Assembly (NCBI GenBank): GCA_015698045.1
Contig: BLAL01000012.1
Coordinates: 434,001 to 498,000, forward strand
From: Rhizophagus clarus
Taxonomy: Eukaryota > Glomeromycota > Glomeromycetes > Glomerales > Glomeraceae
Direction of reading: 5' to 3'
Length of the DNA stretch: 64,000 nt
The notes below the pieces were generated by a model. The model was not told the origin of the DNA. It saw nothing but the letters and a program-made list of their open reading frames with translations, and ran no database searches. Shown one piece after another: positions 10,925 to 22,659 of this stretch. How positions within the stretch are numbered: position 1 is the first letter of the stretch; each line of letters opens with the position of its first letter. The position numbers and the translations under genes were made by a program.

Positions 10925-12394
10925 CTAAGGATTATTTCTTAAAATATTAGCCACAGCTCGTACAGTTTTATTGTAAATATTTATGCCATAACCTTTATTA
11001 TCATCTTCTAAAGGATTAACGAGAGACTGAAGTAAAACCATTTGCTGTTGAGTTAAAATATTTCTAGGTTCATCTACAAAAACAGTATTATCACTATTTT
11101 CAGTTGATATGGGTCCATCAAAATCAATTCCATATTCATATGGATTTATATTGGAATCCTCCATTCCACGATAACCACATGTCATCATTCCTTTTGTAAA
11201 GAGTTGTTCAGGTGTTAAGTTACCTTCAGTTCTGATTTTATGTTTATTCCATATCAATTTCCATTTTTCTAAACTTTGATTTATTCTTGGTAAGAAAACA
11301 TAATGCAAACAAAACATGTAAACGCTATTGTCAATATTAAAGCTGCCTATTTCTTCTAAATAATTAAAAACTGTTGAATATAGCTTTATGACGTCTTTGA
11401 TGAGATCAACCCATAAACGTTCAATACGTTGATTGTGGACTGATTTTCCTTTAATAAAACTACCACGATCAGAACCACGGTATCTATTCATAAATTGTTC
11501 AACGAGTACATTTTCTCCTCCATTATCAGCTCTAACACGGCTTGGAATTCCAAATTCATGAGTACCTTTTCTAAAGTATTGAAATACTGTTTGTGATTTA
11601 TTATTCCCACTACAATGAATATATGTTATAATTCTTGAGTATCCATCAATACCTGCATGAATAACAAACTTCCATCTGATTAACTTATGGTGACCATCAA
11701 TATGCCAAAGTGCATTTGGACCTGCAACTTTATAGACACGTCTTAATGTCGTTCTAATTAACCTTGAAGCATTTCCAAGTACATCAACACGTTTAATTGA
11801 ATTTTGTAATTGTTGCCTTGTGACTTTTATTCCTTCTGTTTGTAATGCACCCATAAGCATTCTTATGCCAAAAAAGGGATTTTCCTGCTTAAGTCTCTTT
11901 ATAATTGCATCTAAATCATCATCTGCAAGTAAAGAATATGGTTGTATTGGATCTTCTATACTATAATCCTGACGTAATCTTTTTATAGTTGAAGCTGAAA
12001 CTCCAAGTATTTTACCTATTTTAGTCCAGTCAAATCCTTGTTCTCTTAATAATTTTACAGCCTCAATATTTATTACATATTTAGGACGCCCTCCAGTTTG
12101 TACTCTTTTCACATACCTTTTAATTGGAGATGATCTTGTAGCATCATTTAATGAGTGAATTCTTTCTAGCAACTTTGTTCTTAAATATTCAATATCTTGC
12201 AAATAATTTGTAATTTCTTGAGAATTTTGATATTGTTGTATTTGAAAACATCTTGATGACAATGTAGCTAAATTTTGGAGATGAAAATTTTCTAAAGTAT
12301 TGGCATCATTTTCTTCTAAAAGAGCTCTATAAACTGTTCCCAAAATTTGGTCTACATGTTCATAAAATTGTCGTTGAAGCGTTTCTGATGACAT
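10925..12394 (-). CDS. Integrase/transposase of element A (DDE, rve-type)
   Basis: Single-exon ORF of 489 residues. The N-terminal 95 residues are helical and of no known fold. A helix-turn-helix lies at about 118-145 (GFDWTKIGKILGVSASTIKR). The catalytic core, about 225-370, has ALWHIDGHHK (Asp233), GIDGYSR, VRADNGGENV (Asp290) and NQRIERLW (Glu325). The 34 residues between the last two acids fit the D-D-35-E pattern of IS3 and retroviral integrases. It would cut and join element ends in the nucleus. The frame is intact and begins at an ATG at 12394 behind a poly-T/A promoter-like stretch. It is not an LTR polyprotein, as no protease, RT or RNase H is fused or adjacent. Confidence 0.88.
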   Translation of the reverse strand: MSSETLQRQFYEHVDQILGTVYRALLEENDANTLENFHLQNLATLSSRCFQIQQYQNSQEITNYLQDIEYLRTKLLERIHSLNDATRSSPIKRYVKRVQTGGRPKYVINIEAVKLLREQGFDWTKIGKILGVSASTIKRLRQDYSIEDPIQPYSLLADDDLDAIIKRLKQENPFFGIRMLMGALQTEGIKVTRQQLQNSIKRVDVLGNASRLIRTTLRRVYKVAGPNALWHIDGHHKLIRWKFVIHAGIDGYSRIITYIHCSGNNKSQTVFQYFRKGTHEFGIPSRVRADNGGENVLVEQFMNRYRGSDRGSFIKGKSVHNQRIERLWVDLIKDVIKLYSTVFNYLEEIGSFNIDNSVYMFCLHYVFLPRINQSLEKWKLIWNKHKIRTEGNLTPEQLFTKGMMTCGYRGMEDSNINPYEYGIDFDGPISTENSDNTVFVDEPRNILTQQQMVLLQSLVNPLEDDNKGYGINIYNKTVRAVANILRNNP

Positions 12395-13123
12395 TTTTTG
12401 AGAGATTTTTTTTTTTTTTTTTTTTTCAAAAAGAAAAAAAATTTATATTCAATTCCATGAATGTTGATCTTCGTAATATTCAAGATAATCAGCAACATCT
12501 CGTTGGAAAATCATGTACGTTTTAATCTTTGATATTACAAATTCAGTAACACAAACTGTCATTTTCGAACACCTAAATCAAAGCAATGTATATATTATTA
12601 CATGTGCTTATGCTTATGCTTAAGCCTAGGCTTCAAGCTTCAAGCTTCAGGCAATTGATTCAACGTCAGCTTCTTTACGGATGGTGGGCTAATAAAAAGT
12701 GATAAAAAAATGATGTAATAAAAAAAAATTGATGAAAATGATGATTATCATATGTAATATGTACGTAATAAAATGGTAAAAAATGATAGTCAAAAATCAA
12801 TCCATAATTACTAATGTACATGATTTACTATGGTAAATAAGAAATTACTATGAAATTATTACTATAGAAAAAAAATTTTATTACTATTTAAAGATAAATA
12901 CCAACATTTTTTTATAATAATTACGTTTGTTTTTTTTAAAAAAAAAATGGTTATTTGAATTAGATCAAAAATTATCTTAATATTTCTTTCCAAAAAATAT
13001 CCTTACCGTTATTTTCCTTATCTGTTATGTAAAAAAAGATAAAATTCTTGGTAATAAATGCCGTTTATTATGTAATCAAGTTTTCCATTTAAAGTTGAAA
13101 TATTTTAATAAGCACGTAAAAAA
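12395..13123. other. Spacer inside element A
   Basis: AT-rich DNA between the integrase start and the LINE-like insertion. It holds a short run of GCTTATGCTTAAGCC-like repeats at 12607-12650 and otherwise A/T homopolymers. No gene seen. Confidence 0.5.
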
Positions 13124-13142
13124 AAAACATTTTATCTATGTA

Positions 13143-14904
13143 TTTTTATTTTTATTTTTATTTTTATTTTTAATGGAGGATCACCTCGTACATGTGGAGA
13201 CAAAATTACTTGTCAAAACAAGCGGGTATGTCAAAATACATGATACAACTAACTAAAGCTATGTCGGGATCCGATTTAGTTGTTATCAATATGAAAGAGA
13301 TAACCTAAATCACTATTTTTAGAAAAAAAACAAAAATAAAAAAAAAAGAAAACGAAAAATAACGCACTGGGGAAATAGAAAAAAGAAAAAAAACAAAAAA
13401 AAGGGGAAAGACCAAGCCATAACCGTTTTTTAGGCCGTAGCAAAATGTGGAAATGCTCGATCTTACGCTAAATCCTATGAAATAAAAGAAGAGAAAATGA
13501 ATTACTAGGTTAGCGATTTATCGCCTAGCTTCTGAATAAGAGTTTTGAGAAGCGTGCATAAGTCGTCCGAAGCTGTGGTCTTTTTACGAGACTTGTTCTT
13601 TTTGGCTTTGGACTTCTTATGGTCAGGGCAAACCTGGCCCTTTTTGGGGGGGTTCGATTGTCGTGATTTCTGAGTGGAACCACTCTTGTTGTCTTTTGTC
13701 TTCTTCGACTTAATCGGTAAGGGCGTCCTGGAATTCGTCAACTTTATTTTGTCCGTCTGTAAGGTGAGAGCTCGCATCAACCTTTCATGCGTTTCAAAAT
13801 AGAGTATTCCTTTGAGTCCTTGTTTATCCTTGATAACTTTCCACGCAGCAGCTCTCGTATACTGAAGGAGGGATTCGTTATCAGGGGTGAATTTGCTATA
13901 TATTGCATCTTCTGTAGTATCGGCAGGGAAGCGGAAGGAGGCTTGAAAAATTTCTCGACTCTTTCTTTGTGCGAGCTTCCATTCGCCAGGGAACCACCGG
14001 ACCCATATACCGCCTAGTTGGGTACACCAAGGCATCAAGATGAACTCGGTATCCTTTGTGGGGTTTAAAACAATGTCTACACGGATCGTATAGTACTTAT
14101 GTTGGGTCTTGAGGGAAATGTTTAAAACGCGGCCCCAGTCGGAAAAGGCAGACCTTATTTTTTCTGGAGACCATTTGGTGGGTACATCGTAGACCATGAT
14201 AGTTCTGCGTTGACGATTTTGACTTTCATGAACAATGTTATTATCGCACGTGACTTTCTGAATCGACCCTTGCTTCTCTTTGCCTTTTTTAGATTTTTCG
14301 GCTGGAAGTGTTACAATAGGGGGGGTGATCACAGATACATCCCGCGTAATTATCGGATCGTCTGCCAATTTAGGAGTAAAACTCGCGGCATCCGCCGATA
14401 ACTTACTATCTATGATCATTGCCTGAGATTCTGTGGATATTATTGGTGCGCTTTGTTCCGGTTGTGCCCATGATTGCTGCGGCTCCAAGTCTTCGAAATT
14501 GTTTCCTTGGGAGGGCGGCTGTAACATATCTTTAAGCTTGATATAGAGTAGGTCTAGTATTATACGCAAGTTCTTTTTTCCTAGACTGGCTGCTATAACA
14601 TGGTGGTTGGGCTTTGCGTTACCGTTGTTAGCGGCTTTCAACTGGCGGTCAGAATGTTGAAACAAGTTTTGCTCGCCGACGACATAAGCAAGCGTTTTGT
14701 ATTGTCTATCTGGCTTATTAGGTTTTCCGTGAGGGGGAACTCTATATACAGTACATATGTCTGTCGTTATGTTACCCTCGAAGGATTGTATTAACTCTGT
14801 AACGGTTGTGGACCAAAATTTTTCAAAGTTTTCCATCTTCTCTATATGTATTTTGTCTACGTATTTTTTGACAAAAAATTTGTGAGAAAGAGTCTTTTTT
14901 TTTC
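13143..14904 (-). mobile_element. Nested LINE-like retroposon carrying only ORF1
   Basis: An insertion of 1,762 bp bounded by the 19-bp direct repeat AAAACATTTTATCTATGTA at 13124-13142 and 14905-14923. The element reads on the minus strand. Its 3' end (left side) is a short tandem repeat, TAAAA on the minus strand, next to the target duplication; the 5' leader lies just right of ORF1. Only one ORF is present and no endonuclease or reverse transcriptase follows. The structure is that of an internally deleted or half-LINE element mobilised by another element's reverse transcriptase. Its base composition is clearly less AT-rich than its surroundings. Confidence 0.85.
13505..14836 (-). CDS. LINE ORF1-like RNA-binding protein
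   Basis: Intact ORF of 443 residues beginning MENFEKFWST. Residues 1-110 are of unknown fold. Residues about 211-290 look like an RRM, with an RNP2-like strand (TIMVYDV), then WSPEKIRSAFSDWGRVLNIS. A lysine-rich basic stretch follows at about 375-425 with CPDHKKSKAKKNKSRKK. RRM plus basic tail is typical of non-LTR retrotransposon ORF1 proteins, which bind element RNA. The flanking target duplication and A/T-rich 3' repeat support that reading. The reverse transcriptase frame is absent downstream. A cellular RNA-binding protein is unlikely given these boundaries. Confidence 0.75.
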   Translation of the reverse strand: MENFEKFWSTTVTELIQSFEGNITTDICTVYRVPPHGKPNKPDRQYKTLAYVVGEQNLFQHSDRQLKAANNGNAKPNHHVIAASLGKKNLRIILDLLYIKLKDMLQPPSQGNNFEDLEPQQSWAQPEQSAPIISTESQAMIIDSKLSADAASFTPKLADDPIITRDVSVITPPIVTLPAEKSKKGKEKQGSIQKVTCDNNIVHESQNRQRRTIMVYDVPTKWSPEKIRSAFSDWGRVLNISLKTQHKYYTIRVDIVLNPTKDTEFILMPWCTQLGGIWVRWFPGEWKLAQRKSREIFQASFRFPADTTEDAIYSKFTPDNESLLQYTRAAAWKVIKDKQGLKGILYFETHERLMRALTLQTDKIKLTNSRTPLPIKSKKTKDNKSGSTQKSRQSNPPKKGQVCPDHKKSKAKKNKSRKKTTASDDLCTLLKTLIQKLGDKSLT

Positions 14905-14923
14905 AAAACATTTTATCTATGTA

Positions 14924-15770
14924 CAAATTTTTACTAGCTGTTGACCCACGTGTAGTCTAACACGTGTTCGGTAATAAATATTGTAGCTGTACTATACATG
15001 TATAAATAAGTATTCTAAACGTTACGCTGGTTACAGTAACATACGTATAAATTAGTAGTCTAAATGTTACAGTTACACACAAAGAGATTATGAATGAATG
15101 AAATATTGAATTAAATGCTACTACTACCAACTTCAATGTTAGATCAATATTATATTCCTCATGAACAAACCGGTTATTAAAATTTCGCATATTCCTAATT
15201 ATCTGAATGATAATAATTATTACCTAATAATTAATATTATGTTTTTGTAATAAAATATATATTTTAATATGCGAAATGAAAAATAATTTTAAAAATATAT
15301 ACAAAAATACAAATCACAAAATCATTTTTTTTAACATATTAAAAAAAAAAGTCAAATCGCAACTCTCTACAAACAACATATTTACTAAAAATTGACAATT
15401 TGACTCCTGGTACCACCCTAGTTAACCATAGACAAATTTATTGAAATATAATAAAAGTTGAAATATAAAAAAAATAAACAATGTAAAGACCGCGTTATTA
15501 TTTGATTATATAACGCATTGTACTGTGCCATGTCATCAAAAGCATTATCATAACATCGTTAAAAATATTGCTAATTTTAATTTATTACATTCATACAATA
15601 AAAATACATAATAATTACGCTAATTAAGTTCTGAACAACCTGCATTCTTTGCTATTTATCGAATCCGCATGTTCAGACTTGTCTAAGTAAACATTTTATT
15701 TCACCAATGACAAATTCAAAAGAAAAGTTACCTTCCTGCGCAAGTCCCAACGTTCAAAGACCTGTTCTAA
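14924..15770. other. Spacer inside element A
   Basis: AT-rich sequence between the LINE-like insertion and the next micro-exon-like array. ORFs on either strand are short and without motifs. A repeat of TAAACGTTAC/TAAATGTTAC with CATACGTATAAAT is seen around 15000-15080. No gene supported. Confidence 0.45.
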
Positions 15771-15774
15771 AAAA

Positions 15775-16645
15775 TAAAATGAAAACGAGTTACGTTTCAT
15801 TATAGAAATTTCAAACAAAGAGATTCGGATAGTTGGGACTTATAAATAAAATGAATATCGTTAAATACGTCTCTTGTTGATAAAAAGTAAGTTTCTTTGC
15901 AAAACTTATCATTTTCGATCCTGGAAATCTTAGATCTCTCCTTCCAATTTGAACTATGTACGGTCCCTACTTCCAGACGTCATAATTACCAATAAGAGAA
16001 TTAAAAGAAGTCCACTCTAAATATTTTGCACCGACATTTAATCCCTCCAGAACCTACAAAAAGAAAACAAAAGATATGTTAAAAATGTTTCTAATTAAAA
16101 AAGAACTTATAATAAAGTTTCTTACAGATTTTGATTTCCAGGTACCGATTCAAAACCTCTGAGACCTATAAGAAAGAGAAAAAATATAAATATGTTTTTA
16201 ATAAAAAAAGAAAATAAAAAAAAGTTTCGAAGTTAACTTCGAACTTACCATTTGAAGTACCATTGGATCTGAAATCTACAAGGAAAACAAGGGAAACGTA
16301 ATTTAACGCTTCTATATTTTTTTAAAAAAAATAAGAAATTAAGTTTCGTAATTCTTGTTACGAATCTTACAATTTTAACGTTCCAGCGCATTCTAGATCT
16401 GAAATCTGTACGTAAAAAAAAGAAAATCAATACATTAGCAAAACGTTCGTTAAAGTAAATACCAAAAAGAAAAAACCTCACCAAGTTTTTTATGCATTCA
16501 AGGAATCAAAGAACCAACCGTCTGAAAAAAGAAAGAAAGTGATTGTTAGTGACCATTCATTAAATGAAAATTAAAAAAAAAGTTATAAACTTACGAAATC
16601 CAAAGAGATTAATTTGTGAAAGCCGTTTAAAAGAAAAGATAAAAA
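15775..16645 (-). repeat. Intron/micro-exon-like array on minus strand inside element A
   Basis: Read on the minus strand, successive short exon-like segments of 27-40 nt are bounded by TTTCTTTTTTCAG, ACGTACAG, CCTTGTAG, CTTATAG or TTTTTGTAG and by GTAAG or GTGAG donors. Segments lie near 16483-16522, 16372-16406, 16251-16277, 16128-16167 and 16054 down. Two start ATTTCAGATC, and possible translations share D-F-R-S. Unit spacing is 100-130 bp. One segment has stops in all frames. The array runs away from the HECT gene and toward the integrase. It may be a micro-exon gene or decayed non-coding exons. Confidence 0.5.
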
Positions 16646-17643
16646 AGAAGCAGAAGAAGGAAAATAACGAGTGAGAAAAACTATAACTGCGGATATATTA
16701 TCACCGTTACGTACTTCATATTATAGTAAGCAAATCAACATGTGATTTTATGATACTCACTTAGCCAATTTATATATCTCTATTACACTCCATCACACAA
16801 TTGGCTTAGAAAATTTAACAATCATATTAAAAAGAGGAAATTATCAGATTATGTGATCATAATTCACAATAATATTTACCACTGATTGTACATCAACATT
16901 GCAAAAAATCAGCAGTTCCGGTTAATCAATTATATTACAATTGATTGTTTAATTGTATCGGCTAGTAACAATTGAATCAAACAAAGCCACAAATATAATC
17001 CAGCATCCTGCATCCAGTACAATAGTCAATAAACAAAATTACTAATATAGAGAATTGAAAGTTCAAAGCCATGAATGCCACATCTAACGATAATTAGCAA
17101 ATCTTAAATAAAAATATATGATATAAAATGAACAATTTTACTAATATAAAGACTATCTGAAAGAGAAACAAAAAAAGATACGAGCAAACGATGGACAGAA
17201 TGAATCACATGAGAATATTAATGAAATCAGTATAAAAGAGCAAGAGAACTGGAAGAAATGAACTAGAACAAAATGGTAATTGATAGATGCTTCGAGAACA
17301 GAAATGTATGCATGGTCAAAAAACAGATCCAGGAAAAATTGGAACTATTAGTCGGATAGATGTATTAACTTTACAAACTTTATATTATACAGTATGTAAC
17401 AAGAGAATACCTTTTGTCAAGGAGATATAATAGCGTGCAAGTGTTTGTTGATCAACCAATGAAATCACACTTTCGTTATGCTATTTGGTAATGCAGATGT
17501 ATGTGTGATATATTTGTCTAAACTTTGATTGGTTGTCATAATTATCTGATAAATAAATATTTTTTTTGTTTATACTTCGCATATTCATTTTATTTCGCAA
17601 ACAATTTTTACTTTCCAAGACTTCACACGAAAATTTTGTTTAA
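16646..17643. other. Divergent intergenic region upstream of HECT gene
   Basis: AT-rich DNA between the minus-strand micro-exon array and the plus-strand HECT gene, so probably a two-way promoter. A motif TGATACTCACTTAGCCAATT near 16750 recurs almost exactly at about 30618, upstream of the BTB-TLD remnant. No coding signal. Confidence 0.4.
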
Positions 17644-20600
17644 ATGGACTTCTTAAAATATCTTCCAAGAAAATGTTACGCGTGTCAAATATGCCAAAAG
17701 TTCACACCTGCTTTGGACAACGAAGTAGTTTGTTTGATATGTGGTCATTATGAAGCTCAACATGAACAGGTTGTATATATAATAATTACATAAATATTAA
17801 TATATATATACTTACATTTATTTTTTATATAGTTTATTGAGTTGCAGCTTCAAAGCTTGCGCTCTATTGAAACAAATACAAGCACTAGGAATGAAATAAG
17901 AAATTTAACAACTTCTGATCATTCAAGAGAAGATGAAAACGATGTTACCAATTTCTTGAACGAATTTAATATAAGAAATAGATTAATTATGACTACCAAT
18001 CAAGAAAATAATATAGATCAAGATACTGAAGCAAATGTTATTCCTACAGTATCATTTCATACCCCCGCAGAAGAGATTACAACAACTTCTTCATTCAAAT
18101 GCACTATGACAATTATCATGATGCCATATATCAATAATAACAAAATTGTTAAATTGCACTCTTTCCAGTAAGTGATTGATCTAAAATTTATGTATTTATT
18201 TGCAAAATTACACATTAATTTAACATTATTATATTTATAAAAGATGGTCAGATTTACAATTCCACGAATTAATTAAACAAATAACATTCAAAGATGATTC
18301 ATTTACTGAAATTAATAGAATGTTGGTGAAAGAATTTCCAAAAATAAAAGAATGTGGTTGGAGAATTTTAAGACCTATAGATACTCATTCAAATAACCTA
18401 ATTCCATTTATATTTGATGGTCCAATCACTGGTCAAATAATGAAACTGTAATTATTATTTATATTACAATTATAATTTTATGGATTATTATTAATTAATT
18501 AATGAAAATTATAATTTAGTGCTTGTACGGCCCGTAAGAGGTGTTATATTGGGCCTACCAAAAAAAATATTTTTGATCGAATTTTAGCTACGAATAATGA
18601 TGAATTAATTAGATTTACAACTGCTAATCAAGAATCTTTGGTGTCTCAATCAACATCTAAATCTACTACAATTCCTCAAACAACAAGATCTACTAACTTC
18701 ACTGTAATCTCTCAAGCAAGACCAATAACGTCCTCAAATTCCTTAAATTCGATCACAACTTCTCGAGTAATGTCTACAACAAGACCTGTCACGATTCCTA
18801 GTAGATCTAATATTTCTCAAATAAGACCCACATTGATTTCACAAACAGCAGAATCTAGACGAAGATCATCAACAATTTCTCAAACAATAAGCTCTGCAAT
18901 TAGACCTATTGGAGTTTTCCCATCAAGTTCAACCATGAATTCTATAACAAACTTTACTCAACGAGAAAGAACACAAGATAGGAGTCATAACTGGGAAGAT
19001 AATAGTATTGATTCACGTTCAACAAATCAATTTCGAGAAGATCTGCTTATATCATTGAGAAATAAGTATCATATTGATGAGCTTGATACATTCACGTTTC
19101 ATATAAAAGCTGAATATTGTCTTGATTATTTTATGAATTGGGGTCTAACAGCAAGAATTGAAGATATTCTTAAAAAACCAATTATTGTAATGGAAGAGTA
19201 AGTTATTGTTATTTAATAAAAAAATTCATATAATTTCATTATACTAATTATTATTTTTTTTTTTAAAAAAATTTTTATTATTAGTGCTGTTGACACTGGT
19301 GGTGTTTTTCGGGATATGACTACCATATTGTGGCAAAAAATTCGATTTTATTCAGAATTTAATGGTGGCAAACTCTTTGAAAATGATGTGATCCAACAAA
19401 ATTCGGAGTTAGTAAGCTGGGAATATGCTACTTCTATAGGAAAATTGCTCTTTTGGACTTTCATTCATTGTGGATCTTGGCCAAAATGGCTAAAAGAATT
19501 CCATATGCAGTTCATCATTGGCGGTAGTGAATATGCATCTTTCAAAGAAGCTTTATATGACTATAATATATACTTATATAACTTAAGTGAAAGAATTAAA
19601 AATGATGGTTGGCAAATGCATGAAAGCGATATAAGATTCTGGATGAATGAAAATGATCTCAATGTAAGTTGCATAAATTACTTATATAATTAATTATTTA
19701 AAACTAATATTATTCATTTATTCTTTTTATTAAATGATAGGATCAGATCCTACAATATGACAAAATTAAGCTTAGTGAATATATCGCAGAATATGAAATT
19801 TTGGTTAAGAGACAGAAGAGTTTAGAAATGGTCAAAGAAGGTTTTAATATTGGATGGGCTATAAATGTGAGTATTCATTAATAACTGATACCAATGTGTT
19901 TTTATTTATTATTAAATTAATTAAATTAAATTTAGGAGATTAAAAAATTTAATTGGTTCAAAATCGAATGTGAATTATATTCGCCACTTACAAGTGATGA
20001 ATTTTTTAATCAACTTGACCAGCCTCATATTAGAATGGTGATTTGTGAAGTACCAAACAAAAAAAATGCGCGGGAACGAATCTATGGATGGTTTAGAGAG
20101 TGGATCATAACAATTGATAATGAAACGATTGAACAGCTGCTTAAGTTTATTACTGGTAGTACTAGGATACCATTACCTAAAAAAATAAGTGTATGTAAAT
20201 ATTTATTAAGATCTTTTTTTAATTTAAATATTAACAAATATTAAACTTTAGATTCAATGGAGGCATACATCAGGGAGCAGCGCAATATCAAATGTATATT
20301 GCAAATTGCCATTCTCAAGAACTTGTTCTTATACTTTGATCTTGTGTCAAGATTATGAAAATTTTGATGAATTCATTGAGAGTTTTAAAATATGTTTATC
20401 AAACTGCGAGGGGTTTAGTGAATTATCATATGGAAGGATTAAAAATTTAATTGATAATCCTTTTTTGACAGAAACCACAGTTACCGAACGGGAATTAAAT
20501 ATAATTAATGAAGAGCAAAGAGAAAATCAAGAGATAAATGAGCAAAATAATGCTAATATAGAAATTGTTGACTTGACGAATGATAATCAAATTATTATAG

Positions 20601-20800
20601 ATATTCATCGAGAGACGGTTCAAAAAAAAAAAAGAAGAAAGCAGAAACGTCAGGTAAATAACAATCGCTCACAACCAAGTCAAGAATGTTTTATTAACAT
20701 GACGGCCGAAGATATAGAAAATGCCAGTAATAGAAAAAACCCGTCTGGTGCAAGAAGTCGAATAATCACAAGATCAATGACTAGAGACGAGACTGCATAA
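17644..20800 (+). CDS. HECT-type E3 ubiquitin ligase-like protein carried by element A
   Basis: Eight exons: 17644-17769, 17833-18167, 18244-18447, 18520-19197, 19285-19663, 19741-19866, 19936-20190, 20252-20800. All phases agree, giving 883 residues without a stop. The N-terminus is a Cys/His zinc motif (CYACQICQ...CLICGHYEAQH). A Ser/Thr-rich linker with repeated SQ, TRP and RP units lies in exon 4. The C-terminal half has HECT hallmarks: DAVDTGGVFRDM at the start of the N-lobe and LPFSRTCSYTLIL around the presumed catalytic Cys726, followed by a basic tail (KKKRRKQKRQ). HECT enzymes form a ubiquitin thioester on this Cys. Whether it serves transposition or host modulation is unknown. Confidence 0.82.
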
Positions 20801-21109
20801 ATACTTTTCATTTTTAATTTTATATATATAGCATATTATATGTTTTTTTGCGACTTTATATGTAATACCTTTTTTTTCAAATAAATATTGATGACATTAT
20901 TACATAGTATTTTCAAGATTTTCTGTTTGCGAAAAATATTACCATCTATGATGTTACTAAATATTTGTCCATCAATTTGAGGTAGATAGGTATGATGCAG
21001 ATAGCTAATTAACGTAAGTAGGGTACCAAAGTATAAATTTTGATTTGTTAACTGGTACGATCATTTTTGTTCAATACCTTGATAACCATCTGTTTTTTCT
21101 GAGATGTCA

Positions 21110-21540
21110 AATTTCTGCACAACTCAGGCTTTAAAATGGGAAAAAGGTATATGTCTAGTTTTTTTTGCTTTTTTTGACTTTAAACATTACTAACATTTTT
21201 TAACATTTTTTTCGTTTATTTTTAGGGATGCCAAGTTTCTTATACAGTCCGAACTTTAAATTATAAAGGAAGAAGTGTGTCAATTTTTTTATTATTTTGA
21301 CTTTAAAAAAAAATGAAAAAAAGAAATGGTGGAAATGTTTCTTTAGAGTTTTGTATATAACCTGGACTTGGTAAATCAGGAAGAGGAGGTATGTCTATTT
21401 TTCTTTTTCTTTTTGACTTTTAAATCAACTCTAATGTTTCTTACTTTTTTTTTTAGGGATACCAAGTTTCTTATTTAGCCACATACTTTTAAAGGTAGAT
21501 TAAAAAAGAAGAAATGTTATAATTTATTTAATAGGTTTAA
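21110..21540 (+). repeat. Intron/micro-exon-like array 3' of the HECT gene
   Basis: At least three related units are present. GTATATGTC or GTATGTCTA donors are followed by T-rich tracts with TTTGACTTTAAA and ACTAACATTTTT-like blocks. Acceptors are TTTTTAG before GGATGCCAAGTTTCTTA (about 21227) and GGATACCAAGTTTCTTA (about 21457). The two exon-like pieces would share the peptide Q-V-S-Y. Same strand as the HECT gene and about 300 bp beyond its stop. Confidence 0.5.
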
Positions 21541-21719
21541 GAAATGTTTCTAATATTCCATTTCTTGTTCTCTTCTAGAAACAATAAATGGACAAAAAAA
21601 TGGAATGGACAAAATTGTTAGGATGTTAAATTTTCTATACAAATCGACTTTCAAAGGTTAATAACAAACAAAAATGATTTTTGCGGGAATGATCATAATA
21701 ATTTGGTTGTATAAAAAAT

Positions 21720-22344
21720 TTTAAATTTATTGATATTGATTATGAAATTCCTTGGAACTATCGCCGCCAAAAATTTAATCATGGAAAACTAAGAAGCAAC
21801 AATTTTCCAGTAGAAGTGGTAAATATAATTAATGATATGAGAGATATGAAGAAAAAAATGATTGAAGTAATCTAATAAATATCAATATGATAATAGTGAG
21901 CGTTAAGTAATATCTTAGAGAAACAAAATTAAATGATGAGATGAAGGAAAAAGTTCATGGACCACCTGCTATACCTTTATTTCCATCACAGAGAAGTCGA
22001 CAAAAAAAAGAAGAGGCGGACATCATTGAAAAAGCATATAAAAGAGGCGACACATGATGTCAAGAAAGTAATGAAGCAACAAGATTAATTTGTTTAAAAT
22101 CACATTAGAGTATATAGATGAGTTTGTTAAAGTAGATAAAATGGATTGCTTTTACAAAGGTGATGTGAAGGATAAACATCACAGTCTAAGAGGTACATTG
22201 ATGAAGGCAATTAGAAAGGAAGTCGACGAAGATAACATAAACGAGTTTGAAGAGTTGAACGAATACTTTGCTAAGAAATTAATCGAAGATAGTATAAATG
22301 AGAATTCAAAAAGAGTAAAGGAAGCTCAGAAAATGGTAGAGTGA
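21720..22344 (+). pseudogene. Decayed coding region of unknown family inside element A
   Basis: Coherent protein-like pieces in changing frames: IDIDYEIPWNYRRQKFNHGK, NFPVEVVNIINDMRDMKKKM, PAIPLFPSQRSRQKKEEADI and then an open stretch of 84 codons at 22090-22344 beginning MFKITLEYIDEFVKVDK. The pieces are separated by stops and no consistent intron set joins them. It follows the micro-exon-like array and may be its terminal part. I do not recognise the family. Confidence 0.4.
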
Positions 22345-22659
22345 AATCCTATAAATGGAATAAAAATAACTCATCGGTATAACATATATGACACATATAT
22401 AGATATAATTTAGGTAGTATTTACACGTAGTAGATAGATTAATAGGATAGTATAGTTAGAATAGTATGAATTAAGTATTTTATTAGCACCTGTCGCTTGG
22501 ACGGGAATAACAAAAGATAAGGACTTTACGATTCCTGGATGTATTTTTGTTCTCTCGCAAATGCAAATAAAATACACCTCTTTGTTAAAAAAAAAAAGAA
22601 AAAAAAAAAAATATTGATTACGAAATAATTTACCAATAAATATCTGCAAGTTCTTTAAC

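Noticed and set aside
10925..12394. LTR retrotransposon or endogenous retrovirus, suggested by the integrase core
   Set aside because: No reverse transcriptase, protease or LTRs; the frame ends shortly after the integrase domain and the surrounding ends are inverted, not direct, repeats.
13787..14794. Several plus-strand ORFs opposite the ORF1-like gene
   Set aside because: They are antisense shadows of the 443-codon minus-strand frame and contain no motifs.
22410..22649. Minus-strand ORF of 79 residues inside element A
   Set aside because: Its Phe-rich core is an A run on the plus strand; no motif.
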